A DNA stretch of 37,768 nt from Sva-25 sp037385685 (GCA_037385685.1 JARRMW010000011.1:1-37768), one strand, 5' to 3'; positions 6,946 to 16,057 are shown, counted from the stretch's first letter. Made by a program: numbers and translations. The notes: generated by a model from the letters alone, not told the origin.

Positions 6946-8685
6946 ATGTTCAACGACGCCACAGAGATGTCCACCACCAGCCAAACAGCAGGATCACTCG
7001 TCAACCAGGAGGATCTGCTTGCAATCTACCTGCCGCGGATGCGACAGCGCTTCAAAACCGAGGTCAACCGGCTGACAGGAGGTGCCATGCGACAGATGCT
7101 GGAGGGCCATGCAGACGCGGACGATCTTGCCTTTCTCATGAGCTACCTCTGCGCCTGGCACTGGCTGCAGCGGAATGTGCATGAAAATTATCGCGCACGG
7201 GTGCTCGCTGCGTTCCGCAATCCTGCACAAGAGTTCCTCATGCAGTTGCTGCTTTCCGAAACAGCAGAGGATTTCACCAGGGGTTACATCAGGCACTGGA
7301 CGACACAGCAGGATGGCGGCCCTGTTCAACAGCAACAGCTGCTGCGGCTGCTCGCTTCAGCAGATGACGATCCGCAGCAGCTTGCCGACAGGATCATGGC
7401 AACATGGAAAACACTGGGCCTCTTCACGAAAGAGATCAAGGTTGCCTACGCCGACCTCGCAAGGCACGAGCGCGAGCGCTACAACAACATGCTCGGCACA
7501 GAGGACAGGGAACGCCTGAAACTCGTGGATGAACTGCCGGACCCTGCGCCGGGAAATATGCACTTCGCCAAGCTCGGCCTGATCCCGGCCATGGGCTGTC
7601 CCCAGACCTGCCGCCACTGCATGTTCATCTGGCGCCCGCCAAAACCGAAACAGAGTGATCCTGACAGAATCTACCGGCTTGTCGACGCTATGACAGACAG
7701 TGTCCTCTTCACGGGCGGCGATCTGACCAACCACCTCGATCATTTCTACAATGCGATCCGCAGCATGCGGCATATCAGGCACTTTGCGATCCTGCTGAAC
7801 GGTGATTTCGCGTCTGACATGCCGACGACTCTGAAGACGCTCAAGGCGATGGCCGATGCTGTGAAATCCCGGCCCGCCTCATGGGCAAAAGCGAAAGTGC
7901 TCCTGCAGATCAGTTTCGACGAATTCCACCAGGAGGTATACGTAAACAGGAAAGGCACCCTGGAGGAGCGCATTCCTGTCCCGAAGATCGCGAATATCGT
8001 CGAGGCCGCTCCCCGTTTCGGCAAGCAGATTCAGCTTGCGTTGCTGCACAAGCAGACAGCGCTGAACTTCTCCATGGATGTATTGCACAAAGGTGTCTTT
8101 GACCGCCTCGTCAAGGAACTCGGAAAGCGTGGTCACCAGGTCCGCGTGCTCTCCAGCGGCCCGTCCTCGCGGCTCAAGCACAATCCTGCGGCGGGTGGCG
8201 AACTCGCACCGATTCTCAAGGATGCGAGTTTCGTACTCGCGAAATATCCAGACGTACCGGTTCTCATGACGAGTTCGACAATCGACGGTTACGGGCGAGC
8301 CGAACTGCTCGACGAGGGCGAAACCGTCAAGGAGAAAGAACTGCTTGCACAGGTACTGGCCGGCAAGGAGACAGGCGAATACTTCGATATCGACCTCATG
8401 TTCTGGTTCAACGGCTGGGCGACGCTCTTCAATGCCGTGCATGTCTGCCTTGGAAATCTTGACGAGGATGGAGCAGACAGGATTCTCGCCCGCCACCGCA
8501 AGGATCCGCTCAGCCATGCGCTGCAGTGTTTCGATACGCAACTGCTCGACCTCTACACCGAAGTCAGACCCGATCTTGAGCAGCGGATCGGGCAGGCCAC
8601 GGGGCCGCATCATCTCTTCCATATGCTGACGGAGGATCCGCAGGTTCGGCTGCACATGACCCGGCGGCTCATCGACGCTGCCTGA
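6946..8685 (+). CDS. Radical SAM protein of unassigned function
   Basis: The 579-residue protein has a helical N-terminal region (about 1-205) with no motif I recognise, followed by a radical SAM core. The 4Fe-4S ligands are the CX3CX2C motif Cys218, Cys222 and Cys225 (GCPQTCRHCMF). The GG(D) motif FTGGDLT, which contacts SAM in this superfamily, follows about 40 residues later. Further conserved-looking segments are LQISFDEFHQEVY and TSSTIDGYGRAE. No second cysteine cluster typical of a SPASM domain is seen. It lies between thrC and an Old Yellow Enzyme gene in the same direction but with no tight coupling, so no substrate can be inferred. The ATG at 6967 is an alternative start. Superfamily is certain; function is not known to me. 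Confidence 0.8.
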   Translation: MFNDATEMSTTSQTAGSLVNQEDLLAIYLPRMRQRFKTEVNRLTGGAMRQMLEGHADADDLAFLMSYLCAWHWLQRNVHENYRARVLAAFRNPAQEFLMQLLLSETAEDFTRGYIRHWTTQQDGGPVQQQQLLRLLASADDDPQQLADRIMATWKTLGLFTKEIKVAYADLARHERERYNNMLGTEDRERLKLVDELPDPAPGNMHFAKLGLIPAMGCPQTCRHCMFIWRPPKPKQSDPDRIYRLVDAMTDSVLFTGGDLTNHLDHFYNAIRSMRHIRHFAILLNGDFASDMPTTLKTLKAMADAVKSRPASWAKAKVLLQISFDEFHQEVYVNRKGTLEERIPVPKIANIVEAAPRFGKQIQLALLHKQTALNFSMDVLHKGVFDRLVKELGKRGHQVRVLSSGPSSRLKHNPAAGGELAPILKDASFVLAKYPDVPVLMTSSTIDGYGRAELLDEGETVKEKELLAQVLAGKETGEYFDIDLMFWFNGWATLFNAVHVCLGNLDEDGADRILARHRKDPLSHALQCFDTQLLDLYTEVRPDLEQRIGQATGPHHLFHMLTEDPQVRLHMTRRLIDAA

Positions 8686-8792
8686 GTCTCTCACGAACCC
8701 TGCTCAGATGATGGGTGGTGATAGCCACATCAACTGCTAAGATCGCTCTATTCGTGAATGCAACAGGAACAGCCAGACACCGGAGGCAACCA

Positions 8793-9878
8793 ATGAAACT
8801 CTTCGAACCCCTGCATCTCGGCAACATGCATCTTGCCAACCGTATTGTCATGGCACCGCTGACACGCTCGCGTGCCGATGCAAAAACCAATGCGCCGGGC
8901 ATATTGCAAGCGACCTACTATGGCCAGCGTGCTTCGGCAGGTCTCATCATCGCGGAGGGAACATCCCCATCGCCGAATGGCGTTGGCTACCCGCGTATTC
9001 CGGGTATTTACAGCCAGGCACAGATCGATGGCTGGCGGCAGGTCGCCGAGTCCGTCCATGACAGCGGTGGCAACCTTTTCGTCCAGCTCATGCATTGTGG
9101 CCGGGTAGCCCATGAGGCCAACCTGCCGCAAGGTGCCGGGGTCATCGCACCATCAAGCGTGGAATTGCCTGGCGAAATGTATACAGACGCCTATGGCCTG
9201 CAACCGCACACGCCAGCGCGCGCCATGACGCTCGAGGATATCCGCAGTACGGCGCAGGAATACGTGCAGGCGGCGCGCAATGCAGTCGAGGCCGGTTGTG
9301 ACGGCGTCGAGATTCACGCAGCGAACGGTTACCTGCTCGAACAGTTTATCCACCCGCATACCAACCGGCGCGATGACGACTATGGCGGAAGTATCGAGGA
9401 ACGCTGCCGCTTCGTGCTCGAAGTGGTGCAGCAGTGCTGCGACGCCATCGGGAAAGAGAAAGTCGGCATTCGGCTCTCGCCCTATGGCACGTTCAACGAC
9501 ATGCCGCACTATGATGCCATCGACGAAACCTATCTCTACCTGGCGAAGCAGCTGGAGAAGATCAGCCTGCTGTATATCCACCTGGCCGACATGTCCGGCA
9601 TGGGAGGCCCCGCCATCCCGGGTGAACTCAAGAAGTCGATGAGTGACAGCTTTGGTGGCGCCGTGATTCTCTGCGGAGATTATGACAAGGCCCGTGCCGA
9701 AGAGGATCTGGAACTGGAAATCGCGGATCTGATCGCCTTCGGACGCCCTTTCATCAGCAATCCGGATCTCGTCGAACGGCTGCAAAACGACTGGCCTCTT
9801 GCCATGCCGGACATGGACACCTTCTATACGCCCGGCGAGAAAGGCTACTCGGACTATCCGCCATACACAGACTCCTGA
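8793..9878 (+). CDS. Old Yellow Enzyme family NADH:flavin oxidoreductase (alkene reductase)
   Basis: This is an FMN-dependent TIM-barrel reductase of 361 residues, the usual OYE/NemA length. Such enzymes reduce activated alkenes, quinones or nitro-compounds with NAD(P)H. The substrate-anchoring pair His175/Asn178 and catalytic Tyr180 are in VEIHAANGYLLEQF, and the downstream NRRDDDYGGS is characteristic. The N-terminus LFEPLHLGNMHLANRIVMAPLTRSRA is typical, with Thr24 near the flavin. The ATG at 8793 has GGAGG 8 bases upstream; a 26-codon longer frame lacks such a signal. The physiological substrate is not predictable. Confidence 0.92.
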   Translation: MKLFEPLHLGNMHLANRIVMAPLTRSRADAKTNAPGILQATYYGQRASAGLIIAEGTSPSPNGVGYPRIPGIYSQAQIDGWRQVAESVHDSGGNLFVQLMHCGRVAHEANLPQGAGVIAPSSVELPGEMYTDAYGLQPHTPARAMTLEDIRSTAQEYVQAARNAVEAGCDGVEIHAANGYLLEQFIHPHTNRRDDDYGGSIEERCRFVLEVVQQCCDAIGKEKVGIRLSPYGTFNDMPHYDAIDETYLYLAKQLEKISLLYIHLADMSGMGGPAIPGELKKSMSDSFGGAVILCGDYDKARAEEDLELEIADLIAFGRPFISNPDLVERLQNDWPLAMPDMDTFYTPGEKGYSDYPPYTDS

Positions 9879-9924
9879 TCAGGCGCCCGTCCAGGGAAGT
9901 CCCGGTTTTTCGCGTTTTCGACGA

Positions 9925-10893
9925 ATGATCGACCGCAGGCTCAGCGTCGCGCCGATGCTCGACTGGACCGACCGGCACTGCCGCTACTTCCATCGACAGC
10001 TGACGCACCGGACGCTGCTCTATACCGAGATGATCACGACCGGCGCACTGCTCTTCGGCGATGCAGAACGGCACCTGCATTACGACGAGGCAGAGCATCC
10101 GCTCGCACTGCAGCTCGGTGGCAGCGAGCCGGAAGCACTCGCCAGATGCGCGAAGCTCGCAGAAGCGCATGGCTATGATGAAATCAATCTCAATGTCGGC
10201 TGCCCCTCGGACCGCGTGCAAAATGGCGCATTCGGCGCCTGCCTCATGGCGACGCCGCTACTTGTCGCAGACTGCATGAAGGCGATGCTGGACGCGGTAT
10301 CAGTTCCCGTGACGATCAAGCATCGTATTGGTATCGACGACATGGAGAGTTTTGACGAACTCGCACACTTTATCGGCACGGTTGCCTCGAGCGGCTGCCG
10401 CATCTTCATCATTCATGCACGCAAGGCATGGCTGCAGGGGCTCAATCCGAGACAGAACCGCGAGATACCCCCGCTACAGTACGAGTTCGTTTACCGGCTG
10501 AAGCAGGAATTTGCCGATCTGGAGATCATCATCAACGGGGGCGTCGAAACACTCGATCAGGCGGAAGGGCATCTGTCCAGGGTCGACGGTGTCATGATCG
10601 GACGCGCTGCGTATCACAATCCCTGGCTGCTGGCCGATGCAGACAGGCGTCTCTTCGGCGCAGAGAATCCGGTCAAGTCCCGCACCGAGGTCGTCGAGAC
10701 GATGATCCCCTATCTCGAAGCACACCTGCGCGAATCGGGAGGTAAAGCCTCGCATGTCACGCGCCACATGCTCGGCCTCTTCAACGGACAGCCAGGGGCA
10801 CGCAAGTGGCGACGCGCTCTATCCGAAAATGCGGTCAGGAAAGATGCCGGTGTCGAGGTACTGACAGAAGCATTGCAACTGGTGGCGCACTGA
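9925..10893 (+). CDS. dusA: tRNA-dihydrouridine synthase A
   Basis: This is a flavin enzyme that reduces uridine to dihydrouridine in the D-loop of tRNA. At 322 residues it has the Dus TIM barrel: APMLDWTD at the N-terminus, NLNVGCPSDRVQNG, and the catalytic cysteine Cys106 in GACLM. The FMN/phosphate segments IKHRIG and INGGV are also present. The sequence HARKAWLQGLNPRQNR is typical of the DusA subgroup. Little Shine-Dalgarno is visible; it starts 46 bases after the OYE gene and may be cotranscribed with it. The start is chosen because the family begins just before the SVAPM motif. Confidence 0.94.
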   Translation: MIDRRLSVAPMLDWTDRHCRYFHRQLTHRTLLYTEMITTGALLFGDAERHLHYDEAEHPLALQLGGSEPEALARCAKLAEAHGYDEINLNVGCPSDRVQNGAFGACLMATPLLVADCMKAMLDAVSVPVTIKHRIGIDDMESFDELAHFIGTVASSGCRIFIIHARKAWLQGLNPRQNREIPPLQYEFVYRLKQEFADLEIIINGGVETLDQAEGHLSRVDGVMIGRAAYHNPWLLADADRRLFGAENPVKSRTEVVETMIPYLEAHLRESGGKASHVTRHMLGLFNGQPGARKWRRALSENAVRKDAGVEVLTEALQLVAH

Positions 10894-10920
10894 AAGAAAA
10901 CCAGAGCGCGTGACAGAGAG

Positions 10921-12471
10921 TCAGCGCCCAAGCCGTGACGCCACAAGAGGGGCGAGCTCTTCACTGTCGGCAAGTTCAGGGGAGACGACCAACGACTGTT
11001 TTGACTCTTCGGGTGTCAGTGGCTCGGCTGAGGCAAGTTGCATCTCGAGGACCTCGATGGTCGCCTCTGCGGGATCGTCACTGCGCTGCAATCGCTTTCG
11101 GATGCGTTGTTTCAGCAACTCGACGGGTGTTCGCATCTCGATGATCAGAAACGGCACATCGAGCTCACGCGCCAGTTCGCCAAATGGTCGCCGCTGCTCA
11201 AAGCGCAGAAAGGTGGCATCGGCTGCAGCAACATATCCGGCTTCGACCACTTCCCGGCACAGTTCCAGCAGCCTGGCATAAGTCTTCTGCCCCATGTCGC
11301 GGGTGTAAATCCCGCCACCCGGTTCCGAGCCGGAGCGATCGAGCGGATCGAGACCCGCCAGGCGCTTGCGCTCGACATCGGACGCCAGCTGGATCACCGC
11401 GAGACTGGAAAAGAGCCGGCGCACCACGACACTCTTGCCCGAACCCGAGGGGCCTGACATCAGCAGCACGGCCGGAGATGCAGGCCTGGCATAGCTTTCA
11501 GCAAGCGCGAGATAGCGCCTGAACTGCTGTTCCAGCCTGTCGCGCTCGTCCTGATTGAGCTGCTGCTGCAGGCGCAGTACCGCGATTTTCGTACGCACCA
11601 TTGCGCGATAGATGAGGTAGAAAGTGAGCAGCCTGAGACCGCTGAAATCACCACTGAATGCGAGCCAACGGTTCAGGAAACGTTGCGAGAGATCATGCCG
11701 TCCCGCCATGTCGAGATCCATCATGAGAAAGGCGACCTCGTTGAGCACATCGATCCAGCGAAGGCCCGCGTTGAACTCGATGCCATCGAAGATGATCGTC
11801 TGCCCGTGCTCGATGGCGATATTGCCAAGATGCATGTCGCCATGCCCTTCGCGTATCCGGCCGTCTGCAACCCTTTGTTCAAGATCGTCATGCAGTGCCT
11901 CGAAACGGGTAAGCGTCCATTGTTGCATGGCCAGCAGGCGCTCCCTTTCCGCGGGAGCGTCGACCCGCGCAAGGATCTGGTCGAAATTTTGCTGCATCGG
12001 GGCGAGTACGGCATCCGGCTGACCAAAGCCGCTTGCCGGTGATGCCACGGCAGCCTCGCGCTGAAAACGCGCAACCTGCTCCGCAATCTGGTCTATCCGG
12101 GATTCGTCGAGGAGTTCCGGACAGTCTGCAAGCAGGCTGTCGGCCGGGAACTCCCGCATCTGCACGGCATACTCGATGATCTCACCATCACCATCGATGA
12201 CAGGATCATCGATACTTCCCGTGATCCTGGCGATACGCTGATAGACATCGGGTGCCAGGCGTCCGTTGAGACGAACCTCTTCCTCGCAGGCATGCTTGCG
12301 CCTCTCGAGTGTGGAGAAATCGAGAAAACCGAGATCCACCGGTTTTTTCAGCTTCCAGGCATGCCCCCCTCCGACAAGCACACTGGAGATATGCGTCTCG
12401 TAAACTGCCAAATCCAGCCTGCGGGCTAGCACCGCAACAAGTCGGGCATGTTGTTCGAGGTCACAAATCAT
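10921..12471 (-). CDS. Fusion protein: aminoglycoside-phosphotransferase-like kinase plus P-loop ATPase/kinase
   Basis: The 516-residue protein has two halves. Residues 1-325 resemble the APH/choline-kinase fold, with the catalytic loop HGDMHLGN (His210, Asp212, Asn217) and the metal-binding FDG (Asp229). Residues 333-516 are an AAA/gluconate-kinase-like domain with Walker A GPSGSGKS (340-347) and a segment LIIEMRTP. The same fusion is widespread in proteobacteria and is usually annotated only by domain. The phosphorylated substrate is unknown, and resistance to aminoglycosides should not be inferred. It is convergent with dusA and divergent from the small membrane protein gene. Confidence 0.85.
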   Translation of the reverse strand: MICDLEQHARLVAVLARRLDLAVYETHISSVLVGGGHAWKLKKPVDLGFLDFSTLERRKHACEEEVRLNGRLAPDVYQRIARITGSIDDPVIDGDGEIIEYAVQMREFPADSLLADCPELLDESRIDQIAEQVARFQREAAVASPASGFGQPDAVLAPMQQNFDQILARVDAPAERERLLAMQQWTLTRFEALHDDLEQRVADGRIREGHGDMHLGNIAIEHGQTIIFDGIEFNAGLRWIDVLNEVAFLMMDLDMAGRHDLSQRFLNRWLAFSGDFSGLRLLTFYLIYRAMVRTKIAVLRLQQQLNQDERDRLEQQFRRYLALAESYARPASPAVLLMSGPSGSGKSVVVRRLFSSLAVIQLASDVERKRLAGLDPLDRSGSEPGGGIYTRDMGQKTYARLLELCREVVEAGYVAAADATFLRFEQRRPFGELARELDVPFLIIEMRTPVELLKQRIRKRLQRSDDPAEATIEVLEMQLASAEPLTPEESKQSLVVSPELADSEELAPLVASRLGR

Positions 12472-12507
12472 TGTATTCTTTGCCCGTTTTGGTTTTCGGC
12501 AATGAAC

Positions 12508-12513
12508 TATAAT
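12508..12513 (+). promoter_or_regulatory. Putative -10 box for the small membrane protein gene
   Basis: TATAAT lies 35 bases upstream of the ATG at 12549. No good -35 is seen at 16-18 bases. The position between divergent genes supports a promoter. Confidence 0.35.
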
Positions 12514-12548
12514 TGTCGGGTACAGTAACAGATCTACAGAGGTGAAGA

Positions 12549-12749
12549 ATGTCTATCGATCGTATTGTCATGGCGTTTGCGGGTACCGTGATTCTCGTGA
12601 GCGTGCTGCTCTCCGTCTACCACAATGTCAACTGGCTCTGGCTGACCGGATTTGTCGGTTTCAACCTGCTGCAGTCCTCTTTCACGGGGTTCTGTCCGCT
12701 GGCGACAATTCTCAAGAAGATGGGCCGCCCATCGGGCGCGGCGTTCTAG
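12549..12749 (+). CDS. Small inner-membrane protein, YgaP-type transmembrane domain (DUF2892)
   Basis: The 66-residue protein has two hydrophobic segments, about residues 8-23 and 29-45, joined by the short turn SVYHNVNW. The second segment and tail, GFVGFNLLQSSFTGFCPLATILKKMG, are characteristic of DUF2892 proteins. These occur alone or fused to rhodanese domains as in YgaP. Family members are often linked to sulfur transfer, which would suit this organism, but this copy has no rhodanese. GAGGTGA lies 5 bases before the ATG. A strong terminator follows. Confidence 0.85.
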   Translation: MSIDRIVMAFAGTVILVSVLLSVYHNVNWLWLTGFVGFNLLQSSFTGFCPLATILKKMGRPSGAAF

Positions 12750-12769
12750 AGAGAGCCAGGCCAACAGGC

Positions 12770-12800
12770 AAAAAACCGGAGCCACGGCTCCGGTTTTTTT
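12770..12800. terminator. Bidirectional rho-independent terminator
   Basis: CCGGAGC (12776-12782) pairs with GCTCCGG (12787-12793) around the loop CACG. It is flanked by six A on the left and seven T on the right. It lies between the convergent DUF2892 gene and rimO and can serve both strands. Confidence 0.92.
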
Positions 12801-12835
12801 GCTGTCATCGATAGGTGGCCGCAGGTTCGTGGATG

Positions 12836-14158
12836 TCACGCTTCCGCTTCGATCTCTGCGAAAAGATCATGCTCGCCCGCACCCGTGATCCTGACTTCGA
12901 TGAAATCACCCGGCTCGATATCCCAGGCACCGTCGATCAGCACGTTCCCGTCGATCTCCGGCGCATCGGCCTCGCTGCGCGCAACCAGGTGATCGGCATG
13001 CACCTCGTCGACGAGCACGATCTCCTGCCGGCCGACACGCGCCTGCAGCTTGTCGGCACTGATTTGCGACTGCAGCTCCATGAAACGCTGACGACGCTCC
13101 TCCTGGAGTTCAGGGACCACCTGGTCCGGCAGGTCATTCGCCGCCGCTCCTTCGACCGGTGAATAGGTGAAGCAGCCGACACGGTCGAGCTGTGCCTCCT
13201 CGAGAAATGCCAGCAGTTCACGGAAATCCTCCTCGGTCTCGCCCGGGAAACCGACGATGAAGGTGCTGCGCAGTGTGAGTTCAGGACAGATTTCACGCCA
13301 CTGCCTGATACGCTCGAGGACTTTCTCCGTTGCAGCCGGTCGTTTCATGAGCCGCAGGATTTTCTCGCTGCCATGCTGCAGCGGCATGTCAAGGTAGGGA
13401 AGGATATCGCCCTCGGCCATCAGCGGCACGAGATCATCCACGTGTGGATAGGGATAGACATAGTGCAACCGGACCCAGGCCTCGAGATGGCCCAGTTCGC
13501 GCGCCAGTGCACGGATCCGTGTCTGGACGGGCCTGCCCTTCCAGAAATCCGGCCTGTACCTGGTATCAACGCCATAGGCGCTGGTGTCCTGGGAGACGAC
13601 AAGCAGTTCTCGAACACCGGAGGCAACGAGGTTTTCAGCTTCGTGCATGACCTCGGCGAAGGGGCGACTGACGAGATCCCCGCGCATTTGTGGAATGATG
13701 CAGAAGCTGCACCTGTGGTTGCAGCCTTCTGAAATCTTCAGGTAAGCGTAGTGTTTCGGAGTCAGCTTGACTCCGGATGGTGGCAACAGGCTCAGGAACG
13801 GGTCGTGAGGCGCTGGCAGGTGCTCGTGCACATGCTCCATCACCTCTTCGTAGGCATGCGGTCCTGTCACCGCCAGTACGGCAGGGTGGGTCTCGCGGAT
13901 CTCGTCCTCACGCACGCCGAGGCAGCCGGTCACGATGACCCGTCCGTTCTCCTCGAGGGCCTCGCCGATCGTCTCGAGTGACTCTTCGACGGCATCGTCG
14001 ATGAATCCACAGGTGTTCACGATCACCAGGTCGGCGCCGGCATAATCAGGCGAGATCTGGTAGCCTTCTGCACGCAGTTGCGTCAGGATGCGCTCGGAAT
14101 CGACGAGGTTTTTCGGGCAGCCCAGGCTGACAAAGCCGACACTCGGCGACTGCTTCAT
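12836..14158 (-). CDS. rimO: Ribosomal protein S12 (Asp89) methylthiotransferase RimO
   Basis: This radical SAM methylthiotransferase adds a methylthio group to the conserved aspartate of ribosomal protein S12. At 440 residues it shows the three domains. The N-terminal UPF0004 domain carries cluster ligands Cys14, Cys50 and Cys79 (VSLGCPKNLVDSE, NTCGFI, TGCL). The radical SAM core carries Cys146, Cys150 and Cys153 (GCNHRCSFC). The C-terminal TRAM domain ends in an acidic tail. VSLGCPKNLVDSE separates RimO from the tRNA enzyme MiaB. It is monocistronic, flanked by a terminator and by a lytic transglycosylase gene. Confidence 0.97.
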   Translation of the reverse strand: MKQSPSVGFVSLGCPKNLVDSERILTQLRAEGYQISPDYAGADLVIVNTCGFIDDAVEESLETIGEALEENGRVIVTGCLGVREDEIRETHPAVLAVTGPHAYEEVMEHVHEHLPAPHDPFLSLLPPSGVKLTPKHYAYLKISEGCNHRCSFCIIPQMRGDLVSRPFAEVMHEAENLVASGVRELLVVSQDTSAYGVDTRYRPDFWKGRPVQTRIRALARELGHLEAWVRLHYVYPYPHVDDLVPLMAEGDILPYLDMPLQHGSEKILRLMKRPAATEKVLERIRQWREICPELTLRSTFIVGFPGETEEDFRELLAFLEEAQLDRVGCFTYSPVEGAAANDLPDQVVPELQEERRQRFMELQSQISADKLQARVGRQEIVLVDEVHADHLVARSEADAPEIDGNVLIDGAWDIEPGDFIEVRITGAGEHDLFAEIEAEA

Positions 14159-14250
14159 GCAACGACGGGATTGATCAGGTGGTTGGGCGAGATGACCGCC
14201 GTGCTCTGCACGGCGACAGTCTCACGCAGGGAGCTGTCTGTGTCCATAAG

Positions 14251-14265
14251 CAATAGCCTCGCTAT
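14251..14265 (-). terminator. Weak hairpin after the lytic transglycosylase gene
   Basis: AATAGC and GCTATT form 6-bp arms around CTC directly after the stop codon on the minus strand. The short T-rich context makes a terminator only possible. Confidence 0.2.
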
Positions 14266-14838
14266 TCAGCCGCAGCGCCTGAGTTGCACCGCGTAATCGT
14301 TGGCGGTGCGCTGAACACGGTTAGCTTTTCTCAAGAGCCAGCGCTTGCGTTTGTAGGTCCCGCGCGCGTAGCCGCCTTGCCCCTCGTGATAGGCAAGGTA
14401 CTGGGCGCGCGCATCCCACTTGGAAATCCCCAGCTTGCTGTGGGATTTCGCGGTATACCAGCCGACAAAATCGACAGCATCCTCGAAATCATCCCGATCT
14501 GCGAACCATCCTCCGGCTTCATCCTCATATTCATCCCAGGTAGTGTCCAGGGCCTGTGCATAGCCGTAGGCGGATGAAGGGCGTGTCCAGGGAATAAAGC
14601 CGAGCAGTTCTGTTCTTGGCGGTTTTGCATCGGCACGAAAAGAGGACTCGTGACGGATGATTGCCATCAGGACATGGACCGGTGTTCCCCAGCGCTCACT
14701 GGCATCTTTCGCATCCCCGTACCAGCCACTTTTTTCGTCGAATACGCTGCAGACATTATTCACGTTCCTGGGTGGGCTCGACGAGCATCCCGTTAACAGC
14801 AAGGGGGCCAGTATCAGCAACAGCAACAGGACTCTCAT
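14266..14838 (-). CDS. Lipoprotein lytic transglycosylase (SLT-like domain)
   Basis: The 190-residue protein has a lipoprotein signal peptide with lipobox LLTGC (acylated Cys18), so it should be anchored in a periplasm-facing membrane leaflet. The domain that follows resembles soluble lytic transglycosylases: AIIRHESSFRADA with the probable catalytic Glu64, then SAYGYAQALDTTWDEY and YLAYHEGQGGY. These enzymes cleave the MurNAc-GlcNAc bond in peptidoglycan, forming anhydro-MurNAc. The C-terminus is basic (YKRKRWLLRKANRVQR). The catalytic assignment rests on motif resemblance. It is divergent from the EF-hand gene. Confidence 0.85.
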   Translation of the reverse strand: MRVLLLLLILAPLLLTGCSSSPPRNVNNVCSVFDEKSGWYGDAKDASERWGTPVHVLMAIIRHESSFRADAKPPRTELLGFIPWTRPSSAYGYAQALDTTWDEYEDEAGGWFADRDDFEDAVDFVGWYTAKSHSKLGISKWDARAQYLAYHEGQGGYARGTYKRKRWLLRKANRVQRTANDYAVQLRRCG

Positions 14839-14950
14839 GAAATAACAATACCTGGTTCCATTTGCCGCCCTAGTCTAACCCAAAGTGGCCGGCCTTTCTC
14901 GCCTGCCTCGCGGTGCTGTTCTATACTGCCCGCTGTCACGGAGAACCCCG

Positions 14951-15220
14951 ATGAAAATTGCAGCTACCCTACTGACCCTGTACCTTGCAGGAAACGCACT
15001 TGCCGAGACCCCGGAGCCAGCAGCTGCCGGTGATGCTTTCATGCACCACTATGATAGCAACAAGGACGGCAAGATCAGCCTCGAAGAGTTCCAGGCACCT
15101 GCAGCGAAGCAGTTTGAGGAGATGGATGTGAATGCTGATGGCAGCATCAGTGCAGATGAGGCAACGGCGTTCGTTGAAAAGCTGCGCAGCGAGATGCTGG
15201 AAACCAGCAAGGATCAATAA
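14951..15220 (+). CDS. Exported EF-hand calcium-binding protein
   Basis: The 89-residue protein has a signal peptide of about 18 residues (LLTLYLAGNALA) and then two EF-hands. Loop 1 is Asp35-Asn37-Asp39-Lys41-Ser43-Glu46 (DSNKDGKISLEE). Loop 2 is Asp59-Asn61-Asp63-Ser65-Ser67-Glu70 (DVNADGSISADE). Both have the 12-residue pattern with terminal Glu, so both should bind calcium. GGAG lies 7 bases before this ATG, which is preferred over an upstream ATG that would spoil the signal peptide. TATACT at 14922-14927 may be its -10 box. Function is unknown beyond calcium binding in the periplasm. Confidence 0.88.
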   Translation: MKIAATLLTLYLAGNALAETPEPAAAGDAFMHHYDSNKDGKISLEEFQAPAAKQFEEMDVNADGSISADEATAFVEKLRSEMLETSKDQ

Positions 15221-15301
15221 AGCGACCGGTCCCGCAGAATGAAAACCGGGCAGGCTTCCCGGGAATGAATTGCGCGGCAGTCGCTATCTGGAGTGAACGG
15301 G

Positions 15302-16057
15302 TTATTTTCCGTAAAGAGACGCGTAGAGTTCCGGGGCAAGTATCTGGCGGATATCAACGAAACTGCCACTCTCGAACTCGCGCAATTGCTCGATCACGGA
15401 TGCAATGTTACCCGCTGCCTCAGCGGGCGTTTGCATGACTTTACTGTTGCGAGCCTCTCTCAACCTGTTGAGTGCAGGAAACTTGACGGCGTCGGCCTCC
15501 TCACAGAGATAGGACATCATGTCCGAATCGATGAGCCCGGGTGCGAGTGACACGATATGGGTGCCGGGCATCTCGTGGGCATAGAGCTTCGCCAGCATGT
15601 TGAGCGCAGCCTTGGACAAGGCATAACCACCCCAGCCTCTGTTGCCAAGAACGGATGCGCCCGATGAAATCATGAGGATTTGCGTGACCTCAAGACCCGA
15701 GTGGATGAGCCAGTCGAGAATCACCTTGTTCGCCCAGACATTGCTGTCCATGATGCGCTGGATATCTGCCAGAGGGGTTTTGGCAATCTCGCGGATCTCG
15801 CCAAGCATACCGGCATTGAGAATCACGAGATCGAGTTTATCAGCGGCTCCGAGGAGGTCCTCGAGACAGACCGGAATTACCTCGAAATCAGTCAGGTCGC
15901 AGCGCATGTCGCTCAGAAATCCGCCAAGCCCCTCGCACCCCCTGCGGCTGCAGCCATAGACATGCCAGTCCTGTTCAAGATAGTGCCGGGTCAGCGCATA
16001 TCCGAGTCCGGAGCTGTTACCAGTGATAAAGAGCCTCCCCTCTGGCTGCATCATCAT
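15302..16057 (-). CDS. Short-chain dehydrogenase/reductase
   Basis: The 251-residue Rossmann-fold oxidoreductase has nucleotide-binding TGNSSGLG (12-19), NAG (81-83), catalytic Ser at about 131-132 and the Tyr145/Lys149 pair in YALSK, so the SDR active site is complete. Substrate and cofactor are not predictable. The start overlaps the stop of the upstream phytase-like gene in an ATGA arrangement. Three consecutive ATG codons (16057, 16054, 16051) make the exact start uncertain, and no good Shine-Dalgarno sequence precedes them, so translation is probably coupled. It is the last gene of the long leftward run. Confidence 0.9.
   Translation of the reverse strand: MMMQPEGRLFITGNSSGLGYALTRHYLEQDWHVYGCSRRGCEGLGGFLSDMRCDLTDFEVIPVCLEDLLGAADKLDLVILNAGMLGEIREIAKTPLADIQRIMDSNVWANKVILDWLIHSGLEVTQILMISSGASVLGNRGWGGYALSKAALNMLAKLYAHEMPGTHIVSLAPGLIDSDMMSYLCEEADAVKFPALNRLREARNSKVMQTPAEAAGNIASVIEQLREFESGSFVDIRQILAPELYASLYGK

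Noticed and set aside
15246..15262. CCGGG/CCCGG hairpin between the EF-hand and SDR genes as a terminator
   Set aside because: The stem is only 5 bp and no T-run follows on either strand.
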